In this document: piece by piece, positions 23,174-31,234 of the stretch
How positions within the stretch are numbered: position 1 is the stretch's first letter
Layout: the number at the start of each line of letters is the position of its first letter
Assembly: GCA_022510815.1 (NCBI GenBank)
Contig: JAFLST010000030.1
Span: 1-35,306, forward strand
Origin: Christensenellaceae bacterium
GTDB lineage: Bacteria > Bacillota > Clostridia > Christensenellales > Aristaeellaceae
DNA length: 35,306 bases
Direction: 5' to 3'
The notes under the pieces: generated by a model
Told to the model about the DNA's origin: nothing
Database searches by the model: none
The model's input: the letters and a program-made list of their open reading frames with translations, nothing else
Program-made: the position numbers and the translations under genes

Positions 23174-23728
23174 ATGAAAAGGCTGCTTTTCGCGCTGCTC
23201 ATTCTGGCGCTGATGCCCCTGACCGCGCTGGCGGAGGAGGCCCCGGCCGTCGACCTGAACGGCGATTGGTATATCGAGCCCCTGTACGGCAGCTTCTTTT
23301 ATCCCTCGCAGGACGCGCCGGAGGAGGCGCCGGAGGGCCTCAGGGAGCTGCTGGCGCTCAATGCCCCGGCCATCCTGCCGCTGTGCGACGGAGCCGCGCT
23401 GCTCTGCGAGCTGCCCGAGGGCGGGATGCCGGTGCTGGCGCTGATCCGCTGGGAGGACCCCTGCTGGAACTACTACTACAGCGTCGGCGTGTTTGCCGCC
23501 CGGTTTGAGGATGGGCGGATGATCGAGCCTGCGAGCGGCGAGGCGGCGGACTATGCGCTGGAGGGCAGCACCCTCAGCCTGACCTTCGCGGGCGAGGAGC
23601 TGACCGGCGAGATCGTCCCCTACGGCGCGGACGCCTTCGAGCTGCGCTACACGGACGAGGAGTTCGTCTCCTACGCCAACTTCGGCGTGCCGTCGCTGCT
23701 GTTCGTGCGCCGGAGCCTGGTTGACTAA
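23174..23728 (+). CDS. Small secreted protein of unknown function
   Basis: 184 residues. AGGAGG at 23161-23166 selects ATG 23174; the frame is open upstream inside purA. Residues 1-20 are a signal peptide (LLFALLILALMPL core, LTALA|EE). The mature ~164 residues are acidic and rich in Glu, Leu, Tyr and Trp. They look like a small beta-rich domain, with DLNGDWYIEPLYG at the start and alternating strands toward the end (ADYALEGSTLSLTF, FELRYTDEEFVSY). This resembles lipocalin/META-like small secreted domains only in general style; I do not recognise the family. It lies 85 bases after purA and 22 bases before the amidohydrolase, apparently in one operon. Confidence 0.8.
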   Translation: MKRLLFALLILALMPLTALAEEAPAVDLNGDWYIEPLYGSFFYPSQDAPEEAPEGLRELLALNAPAILPLCDGAALLCELPEGGMPVLALIRWEDPCWNYYYSVGVFAARFEDGRMIEPASGEAADYALEGSTLSLTFAGEELTGEIVPYGADAFELRYTDEEFVSYANFGVPSLLFVRRSLVD

Positions 23729-23750
23729 GCTGCCAAAGGGGGCCTTTCCC

Positions 23751-24551
23751 ATGACCATCATCGACACCCACGCGCATATCTACCCGGACAAGATTGCCCT
23801 GAGGGCGGTGGCCTCCATCGGGGACTTTTACGATATCCCCATGGGGCTGGACGGCACGGTGGACACGCTGCTGAAGGTGGGAGAGGAAGCTGGGATTTCG
23901 CGCCATCTGGTGCATTCGGTGGCGCTGACGTGGGAGCGGGTGCACTCCATCAACGACTTTATTCACGCTTCGGTGGAGGCGCACCCTGACCGGTTCATCG
24001 GCTTCGGCGCGATGCACCCCGACCACCCCGAGATGGACAAGGAGCTTGACCGCCTGATGAGCTTCGGGTTCAGGGGCGTCAAGCTGCACCCGGACACCCA
24101 GCGCTTCTGTCTCGACGATCCGGCGGCGATCCGCCTGTTCGAGGCCATGGCGGAGCGCGGGCTGATCCTGCTGTGCCACATGGGCGACTACCGCTACCCC
24201 TACTCCGAGCCGGAGCGCATGGCCCGGGCGCTGGACAGGGTGCCCGAGCTCAAAATGATCGGCGCGCACTTCGGCGGCTGGTCCATCTGGCGCGACGCGT
24301 GGAAGACCCTCGCGGGCCGGGAGAACGTGTTCGTCGACAGCTCCTCGAGCCTCTACGCGCTGGAGCCGCGGGAGGCCGTCGATATCATCCACCGCTACGG
24401 CGCGGAGAAGGTCTTCTTCGCCACGGACTACCCCATGTGGAACCCGGTCGAGGAGCTGGCGCGCTTCCATGCCCTGCCCCTCACCGAGGCGGAGCGGGAC
24501 ATGATCCTGCACCGCAATTTTGAGCGACTGATCGGGGAGGCGCCGGCATGA
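23751..24551 (+). CDS. Amidohydrolase family 2 metal-dependent hydrolase
   Basis: A 266-residue TIM-barrel hydrolase of the ACMSD/amidohydrolase-2 group. Metal and catalytic residues are visible: His-x-His in DTHAHIYP (residues 5-12), GVKLHPD near 112-118, His in LLCHMGD near 144, His in MIGAHFGG near 170, and Asp in FFATDYPMW near 225. Known members decarboxylate or hydrolyse small ring compounds; the substrate here is unknown. AAAGGGGG lies upstream of ATG 23751. An in-frame TTG at 23721 would overlap the previous gene. Its stop overlaps the hisH start (ATGA), so it is translationally coupled to histidine biosynthesis. Confidence 0.87.
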   Translation: MTIIDTHAHIYPDKIALRAVASIGDFYDIPMGLDGTVDTLLKVGEEAGISRHLVHSVALTWERVHSINDFIHASVEAHPDRFIGFGAMHPDHPEMDKELDRLMSFGFRGVKLHPDTQRFCLDDPAAIRLFEAMAERGLILLCHMGDYRYPYSEPERMARALDRVPELKMIGAHFGGWSIWRDAWKTLAGRENVFVDSSSSLYALEPREAVDIIHRYGAEKVFFATDYPMWNPVEELARFHALPLTEAERDMILHRNFERLIGEAPA

Positions 24552-25162
24552 TCGCCATCATCGACTATGGCATGGGCAACCTGCGCAGCGTGCAGAAGGC
24601 CTTTGAGTTCCTCGGGTTTAAGGCGGTGATCACCGACGACGCGGCGGTGGTCGGGCAGGCGGACCGGGTGGTGCTGCCGGGGGTCGGGGCCTTCTCCGAC
24701 GCGATGGCGCGGCTCAGGGAAACGGGCCTTGACCGGGCGTTTCTCGAGGCGGCGGCGTCCGGCAAGCCGGTGCTGGGCATCTGCCTGGGGATGCAGATGA
24801 TGTTCGAGCGCTCTGAGGAAAACGGCCTCCACGACGGCCTCGGGCTCTTCCCGGGGACGGTGACGCGCTTTGAGGACCGGGGGCTCAAGATTCCCCACAT
24901 GGGCTGGAACACCATCGTCACCCGCGACTGCCCGCTCTTTGGGGCGGAGAAGAGCCCCTGCGTCTACTTTGTGCACAGCTACTGCGTGGCGGAGGTCTCG
25001 GACGAGTTCACCGCCGCCACCTGCGATTACGGCCAGACCTTCACCGCCGCCGTGTGCCGCGGGAACGTCATGGCCACCCAGTTCCACCCGGAAAAGTCCG
25101 GCGACGCGGGGCTCAGGATGCTCCGGCGCTTCGCCCTGTGGCAGGGGGTGGCGGCATGCTGA
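24548..25162 (+). CDS. hisH: Imidazole glycerol phosphate synthase, glutaminase subunit
   Basis: A 204-residue class I glutamine amidotransferase that supplies ammonia to HisF in histidine synthesis. The triad is Cys79 (GICLGMQ), His180 and Glu182 (QFHPEKSG). The N-terminal [14 protein letters not shown] is the family hallmark. The gene starts inside the end of the amidohydrolase gene and overlaps hisF by 7 bases, so the subunits are made in step. Confidence 0.97.
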   Translation: MIAIIDYGMGNLRSVQKAFEFLGFKAVITDDAAVVGQADRVVLPGVGAFSDAMARLRETGLDRAFLEAAASGKPVLGICLGMQMMFERSEENGLHDGLGLFPGTVTRFEDRGLKIPHMGWNTIVTRDCPLFGAEKSPCVYFVHSYCVAEVSDEFTAATCDYGQTFTAAVCRGNVMATQFHPEKSGDAGLRMLRRFALWQGVAAC

Positions 25163-25923
25163 CCCGGCGCATCATTCCGTGCCTTGATATCCGGGAGGGC
25201 CGGGTGGTCAAGGGCGTGAACTTTGTCAACATCCGGGACGCGGGCGACCCCGTCGAGGCCGCCGTCAACTACAATCAGGCCGGCGCGGACGAGCTGGTGC
25301 TCCTGGATATCAACGCCTCCCACGAGGGCCGGGGCACGATGCTCGACGTGGTCAGCCGCGTCGCCGAGCAGGTGTTCATCCCCTTCACGGTGGGCGGCGG
25401 CATCCGGGAGATCGGCCAGATCCGCGATATCCTGCGGCTCGGCGCGGACAAGGTGTCCATCAACAGCCCGGCGGTCCGCGATCCCGACTTTATCACCGAG
25501 GCGGCGATGCGCTTCGGCAGCCAGTGCGTCGTGCTGGCCATGGACGTGAAGGCCCGGCTGGACGGCTCCGGCTGGGACGTGTATGTCAACGGCGGGCGCG
25601 TGAACACCGGCATCGACGCGCTCCGGTGGGCCGAGGACGGCGTGCGGCGCGGGGCAGGGGAGATTCTGCTCACGAGCATGGACGCGGACGGCGCGGGCGC
25701 GGGCTATGCGCTGGATGTGACCCGCCGGATTGCCGATCTGGTGCCGGTGCCGGTGATTGCCAGCGGCGGCGCGGGGAGCATGGCGCACTTCCGGGATGTG
25801 CTCACCTCCGGCGGCGCGGACGCTGCCCTCGCGGCGACCCTCTTCCACTTCGGACACATGACCATCCGTGACCTCAAGGACTATCTTGCCGGAGAGAACG
25901 TCCCCGTCAGGAGGTGCGACTAA
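25156..25923 (+). CDS. hisF: Imidazole glycerol phosphate synthase, cyclase subunit
   Basis: A 255-residue (beta/alpha)8 barrel that turns PRFAR plus ammonia into imidazole glycerol phosphate and AICAR. Both catalytic aspartates are at the standard positions: Asp11 ([15 protein letters not shown]) and Asp130 ([11 protein letters not shown]). Phosphate-binding segments TVGGGIR (78-84) and ASGGAGS are present. The start is ATG 25156, overlapping the hisH stop; the frame upstream lies within hisH. HisF also yields AICAR, which links it to the nearby purine gene. Confidence 0.97.
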   Translation: MLTRRIIPCLDIREGRVVKGVNFVNIRDAGDPVEAAVNYNQAGADELVLLDINASHEGRGTMLDVVSRVAEQVFIPFTVGGGIREIGQIRDILRLGADKVSINSPAVRDPDFITEAAMRFGSQCVVLAMDVKARLDGSGWDVYVNGGRVNTGIDALRWAEDGVRRGAGEILLTSMDADGAGAGYALDVTRRIADLVPVPVIASGGAGSMAHFRDVLTSGGADAALAATLFHFGHMTIRDLKDYLAGENVPVRRCD

Positions 25924-26981
25924 TGTCCTATGAAAGCGATCTGGCCCTGCGGCTCACCCCCTACACGGCGGGCGAGCAGCCGCGGGACCGGCAGTTCATC
26001 AAGCTGAACACCAACGAGAACCCCTATCCGCCCTCGCCGCGGGTGGCCGAGGCCATCGCGGGCCTGACGGACAGCCTGCGCCTCTACCCCGACATGGAGG
26101 CCACGGCGCTGCGGGAGGCGATCGCCGAGGTCAGCGGCCTGACGCCGGAGCAGGTCTTCTGCGGCAACGGCTCCGACGAGGTGCTGGCGTTCAGCTTCGC
26201 GGCGTTCTTCGCGGGCCGGACGGTCGCCGCGCCGGATATCACCTACTCCTTCTACCCGGTGTACGCGAATCTCTTCGGCGCGCGGTACGAGCCGACGCCC
26301 CTGCGGGAGGACTTCACGGTGGACGTCGACGGCCTGATGCGGGGCTGCCCCGTGGCCATCGCGAACCCCAACGCCCCCACGGGCCGCTTCCTGCCCATCC
26401 CGGAGCTTCGCCGCCTTGCCGCCCACTGCCATGACCACGGCGCGGTGCTGCTGGTCGACGAGGCCTACGCCGCCTTCGCCCCGGAGAACGCCCTGCCCCT
26501 GCTGCGCGAGTTTGACAACCTGCTGATCGTGCGCACCTTCTCCAAGAGCCATGCTCTGGCCGGGATGCGGGTGGGCTACGCGTTGGGCTCGCCGCGGCTG
26601 ATCGACGCGCTGCGCCGGGTGCGGGACAGCTTCAACAGCTACCCCCTCGACCGCCTCGCGCAGGCCGCCGCCCGGGCCGCCATCCTCGACGTCGCCTACA
26701 CCGACGGGTGCGCCGCGCGGGTCATCGCCGCCCGGGAACGCTGCCGTGAGCGCCTCGAAGCCGCGGGCATTGACGTGCTGCCCAGCGCGACCAACTTCCT
26801 GTTCGTCCGGGCTGACGGCGCCGACGCCTCCGACGCGGCTCAGGCCCTGCGGGAGGAAGGCATCCTCGTGCGGCACTTCGCTTCCTCGGCCCGCCTGCGC
26901 CCCTGGCTGCGGGTCACCGTCGGCACAGAAGAGGACATGGAAACCGTTACCAACGCACTCATCAGGCACATTTGCCGCTGA
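25923..26981 (+). CDS. hisC: Histidinol-phosphate aminotransferase
   Basis: A 352-residue PLP-dependent class I/II aminotransferase. LNTNENPYPPSP (28-39) is the typical N-terminal segment, NPNAPTG (148-154) binds the substrate, and Lys208 in TFSKSHALAGMRVGYA carries PLP. AGGAGG at 25910-25915 selects ATG 25923, which overlaps the hisF stop (TAATG). The hisG, hisD, hisB, hisA, hisI/E and histidinol-phosphatase genes are not in this window, so the pathway is split between loci. Confidence 0.95.
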   Translation: MSYESDLALRLTPYTAGEQPRDRQFIKLNTNENPYPPSPRVAEAIAGLTDSLRLYPDMEATALREAIAEVSGLTPEQVFCGNGSDEVLAFSFAAFFAGRTVAAPDITYSFYPVYANLFGARYEPTPLREDFTVDVDGLMRGCPVAIANPNAPTGRFLPIPELRRLAAHCHDHGAVLLVDEAYAAFAPENALPLLREFDNLLIVRTFSKSHALAGMRVGYALGSPRLIDALRRVRDSFNSYPLDRLAQAAARAAILDVAYTDGCAARVIAARERCRERLEAAGIDVLPSATNFLFVRADGADASDAAQALREEGILVRHFASSARLRPWLRVTVGTEEDMETVTNALIRHICR

Positions 26982-26996
26982 AAGAGGTACACCGCC

Positions 26997-27869
26997 ATGA
27001 CGTCCACCAACGACAAGACCCTGCGCGCCGTCGTCCGGGAATATCTGCTGCTCACCCTCGGCACCCTGCTGATGGTCGTGGGCATCTATTTCTTCAAGTT
27101 CCCCAACCACTTCTCCACCGGCGGCGTGAGCGGCATCTCGGTCATTCTGGGCCACTATTTCCCCGCCATGACCCCCGGCGACTTCGTGATGGTCATCAAC
27201 ATGCTGCTGCTGGCGGTGGGCTTCGCGGTGTTCGGGCGGGGCTTCGGCGTGAAGACGGCCTACGCCAGCGTGCTGATGTCCGTGGCGACGTGGGCGCTGG
27301 AGCGGCTCGTCCCCATGGCCGGCCCCATGACCAGCCAGCCCTTCATGGAGCTGATCTTCGCGGTGGGCTTCCCGGCGGTGGGCTCGGCGGTGCTCTTCAA
27401 CCTCGACGCGTCCTCCGGCGGCACGGACATCGTCGCGATGGTGCTGCGCAAGTATACCTCCCTCGACATCGGCAAGGCGCTGATGTGCTCCGACCTCATC
27501 ATCACGCTGATGGCCTGCGTGGCCTTCGGCATGGAGACGGGCCTGTATTCCGTGCTGGGCCTGATCATCAAGTCCCTGCTGGTGGACATGGTGCTGGAGA
27601 ACATCAACACCCACAAATATTTCCACATCATCACCACGCACCCCCAGGAAATCGAGGCCTACATCACCCGCACCATGCACCGGGGCGCCACGGAGCTCCA
27701 CGGCGAGGGCGCTTACACCCACGAGGGCCGCACCATCCTGCTGACCGTCGTGAACCGCCGCGAGGCCATCATGCTCCGCCGCGAGGTGCGCCGCATCGAC
27801 CCGCATGCCTTCGTGCTCATTATGAACACCGGCGAGATCGTCGGCAAGGGCTTCCGGGGCGTGAACTGA
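26997..27869 (+). CDS. YitT family membrane protein (DUF161/DUF2179)
   Basis: A 290-residue protein with five or six N-terminal membrane segments (to about residue 200). The conserved NHFSTGGVSGISVIL (36-50) and DASSGGTDIVAMVLRKY motifs of the YitT family are present. A C-terminal soluble DUF2179 domain of about 80 residues (HIITTHPQEIEAYI...TILLTVVNRRE) follows. The function is not established; it may be a transporter with a regulatory ferredoxin-like domain. AAAGAGGT precedes the ATG. It starts 15 bases after hisC, so it is probably in the same transcript. Confidence 0.93.
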   Translation: MTSTNDKTLRAVVREYLLLTLGTLLMVVGIYFFKFPNHFSTGGVSGISVILGHYFPAMTPGDFVMVINMLLLAVGFAVFGRGFGVKTAYASVLMSVATWALERLVPMAGPMTSQPFMELIFAVGFPAVGSAVLFNLDASSGGTDIVAMVLRKYTSLDIGKALMCSDLIITLMACVAFGMETGLYSVLGLIIKSLLVDMVLENINTHKYFHIITTHPQEIEAYITRTMHRGATELHGEGAYTHEGRTILLTVVNRREAIMLRREVRRIDPHAFVLIMNTGEIVGKGFRGVN

Positions 27870-27884
27870 CGCGGCGGAGAGGCG

Positions 27885-27911
27885 GGAGAACGGGGAGAAC
27901 GGGGAGAACGG
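27885..27911 (+). repeat. Three perfect 9-base tandem repeats
   Basis: The unit GGAGAACGG occurs three times without a break, 15 bases after the YitT stop, and runs directly into the hairpin repeat. It is too short and has no spacers, so it is not a CRISPR array. Confidence 0.85.
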
Positions 27912-28105
27912 CGGGAGGGGCAGCTTTCGGGCCGAAAGCTCCCCTCCCGCACCCACCCCCGAAAGGCGGCGACGCTCATGGCTCGGGGCTGCTCCCTGTT
28001 GGCGCTGCGGGACTGCGGCTGTCGGAACCTGCCGCCCGGCTTGACTGCTACTAAGGAATAAACTTGCCCCCGATGGTCGCCGCCTTTCGGGGGAAAGCTG
28101 CCCCT
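27911..28105. repeat. Hairpin repeat copy B and inverted partial copy C
   Basis: Copy B: a 10-bp stem (27911-27920 with 27941-27950) plus an inner 9-bp arm (27922-27930 with 27932-27940) and one bulged C, followed by CACCCACCCCCGAAAGG. Copy C lies inverted at 28076-28105. 27956-27973 pairs perfectly with 28076-28093 (18 bp), and 27916-27928 pairs with 28093-28105 (13 bp). The ~100 bases between hold nothing recognisable. The tail of copy B also matches copy A at 19132-19181. Together this looks like a REP/BIME-type or miniature mobile element. Confidence 0.62.
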
Positions 28106-28127
28106 CTCGAACAAGGAGATGATCGTC

Positions 28128-28994
28128 GTGCTCTACAGCGTCTTTGCCGCGGTATACGGGTGCCTGCTGTCGCTGATGAACACCTGCAACGCGCATCTGT
28201 CGGCGCTCTACGGCGATTACAGCGCCGCGGTGATGATCCACGCGGTGGGGCTGATCGTGCTGCTGCCGCTGGCCTTCACATGGGGCAGGCCGCGGGCGCG
28301 GGCGAAGTGGTATCAGCTCACCGGCGGGCTGATCGGCATCCTGACGCTGGTGTTTGTGAACATCGGCGTGAACGGCGTGGGCGTCACGGGCAACCTGACG
28401 CTGATGCTGCTCGGGCAGGTAACCGCCTCGGCGCTGGTGGATCATTTCGCGCTGCTGGGCGCGGAGCGGAACCCCTTCAGCGGCATGAAGGGCCTTGCCA
28501 TCGCGGTGATGGCGGCGGGCTGCGGCGCGATGCTGCTGCTCTCGGGCGAGAGCATCGGCTCGTCGGCGCTGGCGGCGGCGCTGTCCTTCCTCAGCGGCTG
28601 GACGATGGTGCTGGCCCGCATGGCGAACGCGTCTCTGGCGGTGAGGAGCGGCGTGGGGTTCTCCACGCTGATGAACTACGTCACGGGCCTTGCGGGGAGC
28701 CTGCTGGTCTTCGCGCTGCTCGGCTTCCCGATGGCGGCGGCCTTTCCGGCGCAGGGGCAGTCCATCGTGATCTACCTCGGCGGCGCGCTGGGCGCGGCGG
28801 GCATCTTCCTGTGCAATGTGGTCACGCCCCGGCTCCCGGCGCTGCAGATGTCGCTGATCGTGTTCGTGGGGCAGATCTTCTCGGGCATGCTGATCGACGC
28901 GCTGGGCGGGCGCTTTTCGGCGGGGACGCTGGTCGGCGGCCTGCTGGTGGCGGCGGGCATGCTGCTCAACGCCCGCGCGGACAGACGGGCGTAA
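28128..28994 (+). CDS. DMT superfamily transporter, DUF606/YdcZ type (fused double form)
   Basis: 288 residues with about ten membrane segments, made of two similar halves. The segment GNLTLMLLGQVTASALVDHFALLG, then NPFSGMKGLAIAVMAAG, matches the single-domain DUF606 proteins. The second half repeats the pattern around ALQMSLIVFVGQIFSGMLIDALGG. I prefer the GTG start at 28128, 9 bases after AAGGAG; the ATG at 28119 directly abuts that site and would have no spacing. The substrate is unknown. It lies 10 bases before the TrmH-type gene. Confidence 0.85.
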   Translation: MLYSVFAAVYGCLLSLMNTCNAHLSALYGDYSAAVMIHAVGLIVLLPLAFTWGRPRARAKWYQLTGGLIGILTLVFVNIGVNGVGVTGNLTLMLLGQVTASALVDHFALLGAERNPFSGMKGLAIAVMAAGCGAMLLLSGESIGSSALAAALSFLSGWTMVLARMANASLAVRSGVGFSTLMNYVTGLAGSLLVFALLGFPMAAAFPAQGQSIVIYLGGALGAAGIFLCNVVTPRLPALQMSLIVFVGQIFSGMLIDALGGRFSAGTLVGGLLVAAGMLLNARADRRA

Positions 28995-29004
28995 GGAGGA
29001 CGGC

Positions 29005-29760
29005 ATGGAACGCATCACCAGCCTCAAGAATCCGCGGGTGCTCGGGTGGCGCTCGCTCAAGGACCGCAAGGGCCGCCGGGAGACCGGCTGCTTCCTCGTC
29101 GAGGGCCGCAAGATGGTCGCGGAGGCGCTGGCGTCCGGCTTCCCGGTGGAGGCGGTGCTGGCGGACGAGGCGCGGCTGCATGAGCTCGCGCTGCCGCGGG
29201 GCGTGGCTGTCTATGCGCTGCCGGAGCATGTGCTGGCGGCGGTCTGCGACACAAAGACCCCGCAGGGCGTCGCGGCGGTGGTGCGGATCACGGAGCCGGG
29301 CCATCAGGGGCGGCGGCTCGCCGTGCTCGACGGCGTACAGGACCCGGGCAACGTGGGCACGATCATCCGCACGGCGGACGCGGCGGGCTTCGACGGCGTG
29401 CTGCTCTCGGGCCAGTGCGCGGACGTCTACAGCCCCAAGGTGCTCCGGGCGACCATGGGCAGCGTCTTCCGCATGAACCTGCGGGTGACCGACGACCTGC
29501 CCGGCGCGCTGGCGGTCCTCAGGGCCGGGGGATACGCGGTGCTGTCCTCGCAGCTTGACGGCGAGCCCTTCGATGAGGCCGTGCCGGGCATCGCGGAGCC
29601 CTTCGTGCTGGTGATCGGCAGCGAGGGAAACGGCGTGTCTGAGCCGGTGCGGCAGCTCGCGACCCACCGGGTGGCCCTGCCCATGCGCGGCGGCGCGGAA
29701 AGCCTCAACGCGGCGGTGGCGGCGGGCATCATGATGTACGGCCTGATGCGCGGAAAATAA
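29005..29760 (+). CDS. TrmH/SpoU family RNA 2'-O-methyltransferase
   Basis: A 251-residue enzyme transferring methyl from SAM to a ribose 2'-OH in rRNA or tRNA. The N-terminal ~90 residues are the substrate-binding SpoU_sub_bind domain (TSLKNPRVLGWRSLKDRKG, FLVEGRKM). The C-terminal knotted SPOUT domain has motif 1 (DPGNVGTIIRTADAAGFDG), motif 2 (VIGSEGNGVS) and motif 3 (LPMRGGAESLNAAVAAGI), all intact. AAGGAGG precedes the ATG. The target nucleotide cannot be deduced; it is closest in style to YsgA/RlmB-like proteins. Confidence 0.93.
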   Translation: MERITSLKNPRVLGWRSLKDRKGRRETGCFLVEGRKMVAEALASGFPVEAVLADEARLHELALPRGVAVYALPEHVLAAVCDTKTPQGVAAVVRITEPGHQGRRLAVLDGVQDPGNVGTIIRTADAAGFDGVLLSGQCADVYSPKVLRATMGSVFRMNLRVTDDLPGALAVLRAGGYAVLSSQLDGEPFDEAVPGIAEPFVLVIGSEGNGVSEPVRQLATHRVALPMRGGAESLNAAVAAGIMMYGLMRGK

Positions 29761-29797
29761 AAAAAGCGGCCCTTCCTCCATGACGGGGGAAGGGCCG
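29754..29797 (-). terminator. Terminator of the beta-propeller protein gene
   Basis: A 10-bp stem (29767-29776 with 29788-29797), 11-base loop. On the minus strand it is followed by a T-rich tract (A-rich 29754-29765), which overlaps the stop codon of the converging methyltransferase gene. The plus direction has no T run. Confidence 0.75.
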
Positions 29798-29912
29798 AAG
29801 TCGGTCTGGGGGACGGGGGCGATCTCAAGCCCCATCGGAAACCGGCGGCGCTGGGCGGGCGGGAACGGGCGTCGGACTGACCGGGGCAAACGGCTCCGCC
29901 GCTTCCGCGCCC

Positions 29913-31061
29913 TTACCTCGGCAGGGTGACGCAGTACACGCTGTCGCCGCTGGAGACCACGGCCTGTCCGCCGGTGGTCATGCCGATGTAGGTGCTGACC
30001 TGCCTGCCGTCGGGCAGGGGCATGGCGTAGGCGTAGAAGTGGCGGTTATCGACGTTGGTGTAGTAGAGATAGTCGGGGGCGAAGGCGTAGAGGTTGCTGC
30101 CCTGCACCGCCGCGCCCACGCAGCTCGAGGGCAGGGTGAAGTTGCGGTCGGAGGCGCCCGCCACCAGCCGCAGCTGGGAGATCGAGTAGATCGTGTTGCT
30201 CTGCAGGGTGGTGGTCATCAGCATCCGGGCGTCGCCGCGGTCGGGCACGTCGTAGTCGATGAGCTGCCAGCCGTAGACCAGCACGGTGTTGTTCACGTCC
30301 TGCACGCCCTTGTAGTCGTAGGCGTACATCTGCTGGGTGGTGAAGACCCGGAGCTGGCTGTTATCGTAGAGCACCTTGTAGACCAGATCCTCGCCGAGGG
30401 AGACGATGCCGGCGTTCATCTTGCCGACCTGAAAGAGGTTCATGACCGTGGAGACGGAGGGGCCGTACATGTCCATGGAGAGGGTCCACATGTACTGGTC
30501 GCCGGGGCCGTAGAAGCCCACGTCGAGGATCAGCATGCCGTCGAAGGCCTCGTCCTCGTAGTCCTTCTGCGCGCCCTGCATGTCCTTGACCAGCAGGCGG
30601 GGCTTGGAGTCCTCGCCGATGACGACGGCGGCATACTGGTCGGCGATGCGGGCGAACTGGATCTCCGCCTCGAGGTTCTCGTTGTAGGAGGGCTTGCCGT
30701 TCTGGTCGAGGATGAACAGCTCGTTGCTCTGCCAGGCAATGAGGTGGGTGTCGGAGACGGAGAACTGGGCGTCGGAGCCCACGGGATAGCTCCAGCGCAC
30801 GCCGCCGCTGGTGGAGACGCAGTGGATCGACGCGCCGTCGTAGTAGACCACGCTGTCGCCGAAGGGGGTCACGTCCTGATGGGCGTAGCAGGGCAGCAGG
30901 CTGGCGGACAGGGCGGTCGTGTGCCCCATGCTGCGGAACAGCCGCACGCCCAGCACCACCGCGACCACCGCCACGATGAGGATGCTCCAGTTGCGGAGCT
31001 GACGGCGTCTGCGCGCCGTGATCTGCTGTTCACTGGGGATGGTCCGGCCCTTGCTCTGCAT
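29913..31061 (-). CDS. Membrane-anchored protein with PQQ-like beta-propeller (DUF5711-like)
   Basis: 382 residues. A positively charged N-terminus (ARRRRQLRN) precedes one membrane segment (about 24-43, WSILIVAVVAVVLGV), so the rest should face outside. The remaining ~330 residues contain repeated short beta motifs of propeller type (DSVVYYDGASIHCVSTSGGVRW, LIAWQSNELFILDQNGK, SNLYAFAPDYLYY). This resembles the DUF5711 proteins of clostridia; no function is known. GGAGG lies 9 bases before the ATG. It has its own promoter and terminator and is transcribed alone. A sensor or cell-envelope scaffold role is only a guess. Confidence 0.8.
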   Translation of the reverse strand: MQSKGRTIPSEQQITARRRRQLRNWSILIVAVVAVVLGVRLFRSMGHTTALSASLLPCYAHQDVTPFGDSVVYYDGASIHCVSTSGGVRWSYPVGSDAQFSVSDTHLIAWQSNELFILDQNGKPSYNENLEAEIQFARIADQYAAVVIGEDSKPRLLVKDMQGAQKDYEDEAFDGMLILDVGFYGPGDQYMWTLSMDMYGPSVSTVMNLFQVGKMNAGIVSLGEDLVYKVLYDNSQLRVFTTQQMYAYDYKGVQDVNNTVLVYGWQLIDYDVPDRGDARMLMTTTLQSNTIYSISQLRLVAGASDRNFTLPSSCVGAAVQGSNLYAFAPDYLYYTNVDNRHFYAYAMPLPDGRQVSTYIGMTTGGQAVVSSGDSVYCVTLPR

Positions 31062-31101
31062 GCGTCAGCGCCTCCGTCGGTGTTGGTGGGTGTTACCTGT
31101 T

Positions 31102-31130
31102 ATTATAGCAGGAACGGAACCTGATTGCAA
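31102..31130 (-). promoter_or_regulatory. Promoter of the beta-propeller protein gene
   Basis: On the minus strand: TTGCAA (31125-31130), 17 bases, TATAAT (31102-31107) with TGC just upstream. Perfect -10 box and spacing. Confidence 0.82.
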
Positions 31131-31140
31131 GGCGGAGGGG

Positions 31141-31167
31141 AAAAGGGGCGGCAGACCCCTTTTTTTG
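31141..31167. terminator. Bidirectional terminator-like hairpin
   Basis: An 8-bp stem (31141-31148 with 31156-31163), 7-base loop, with a T run to 31167 on the plus strand and four A on the other side. It lies between the GH43 gene and the promoter at 31102, so on the minus strand it probably backs up the GH43 terminator at 31198-31223. Confidence 0.7.
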
Positions 31168-31197
31168 ATGCCCTTCGGCCCGCGGCGATCGGCGCAT

Positions 31198-31223
31198 GAA
31201 AAAAGGGGGCCTCTCAGCCCCCC
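31198..31223 (-). terminator. Terminator of the GH43 operon
   Basis: A 6-bp GC stem (31205-31210 with 31217-31222), 6-base loop. On the minus strand it is followed by T (A run ending at 31204). It lies about 12 bases beyond the GH43 stop. Confidence 0.78.
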
Positions 31224-31234
31224 TTCGGTCAAGC

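Noticed and set aside
21421-23202. Long 5' extension of the NfnA frame
   Set aside because: It passes through the hairpin-rich intergenic DNA and antisense purA; the GTG at 21420 has a strong ribosome site and gives a normal-length protein.
27885-27911. CRISPR-like repeats
   Set aside because: The units are 9 bases, directly abutting and without spacers.
25920-29111. 1063-codon open frame on the minus strand
   Set aside because: It runs antisense across hisC, yitT, the DMT gene and trmH with low-complexity Arg/His/Gln composition; it is a GC-driven shadow.
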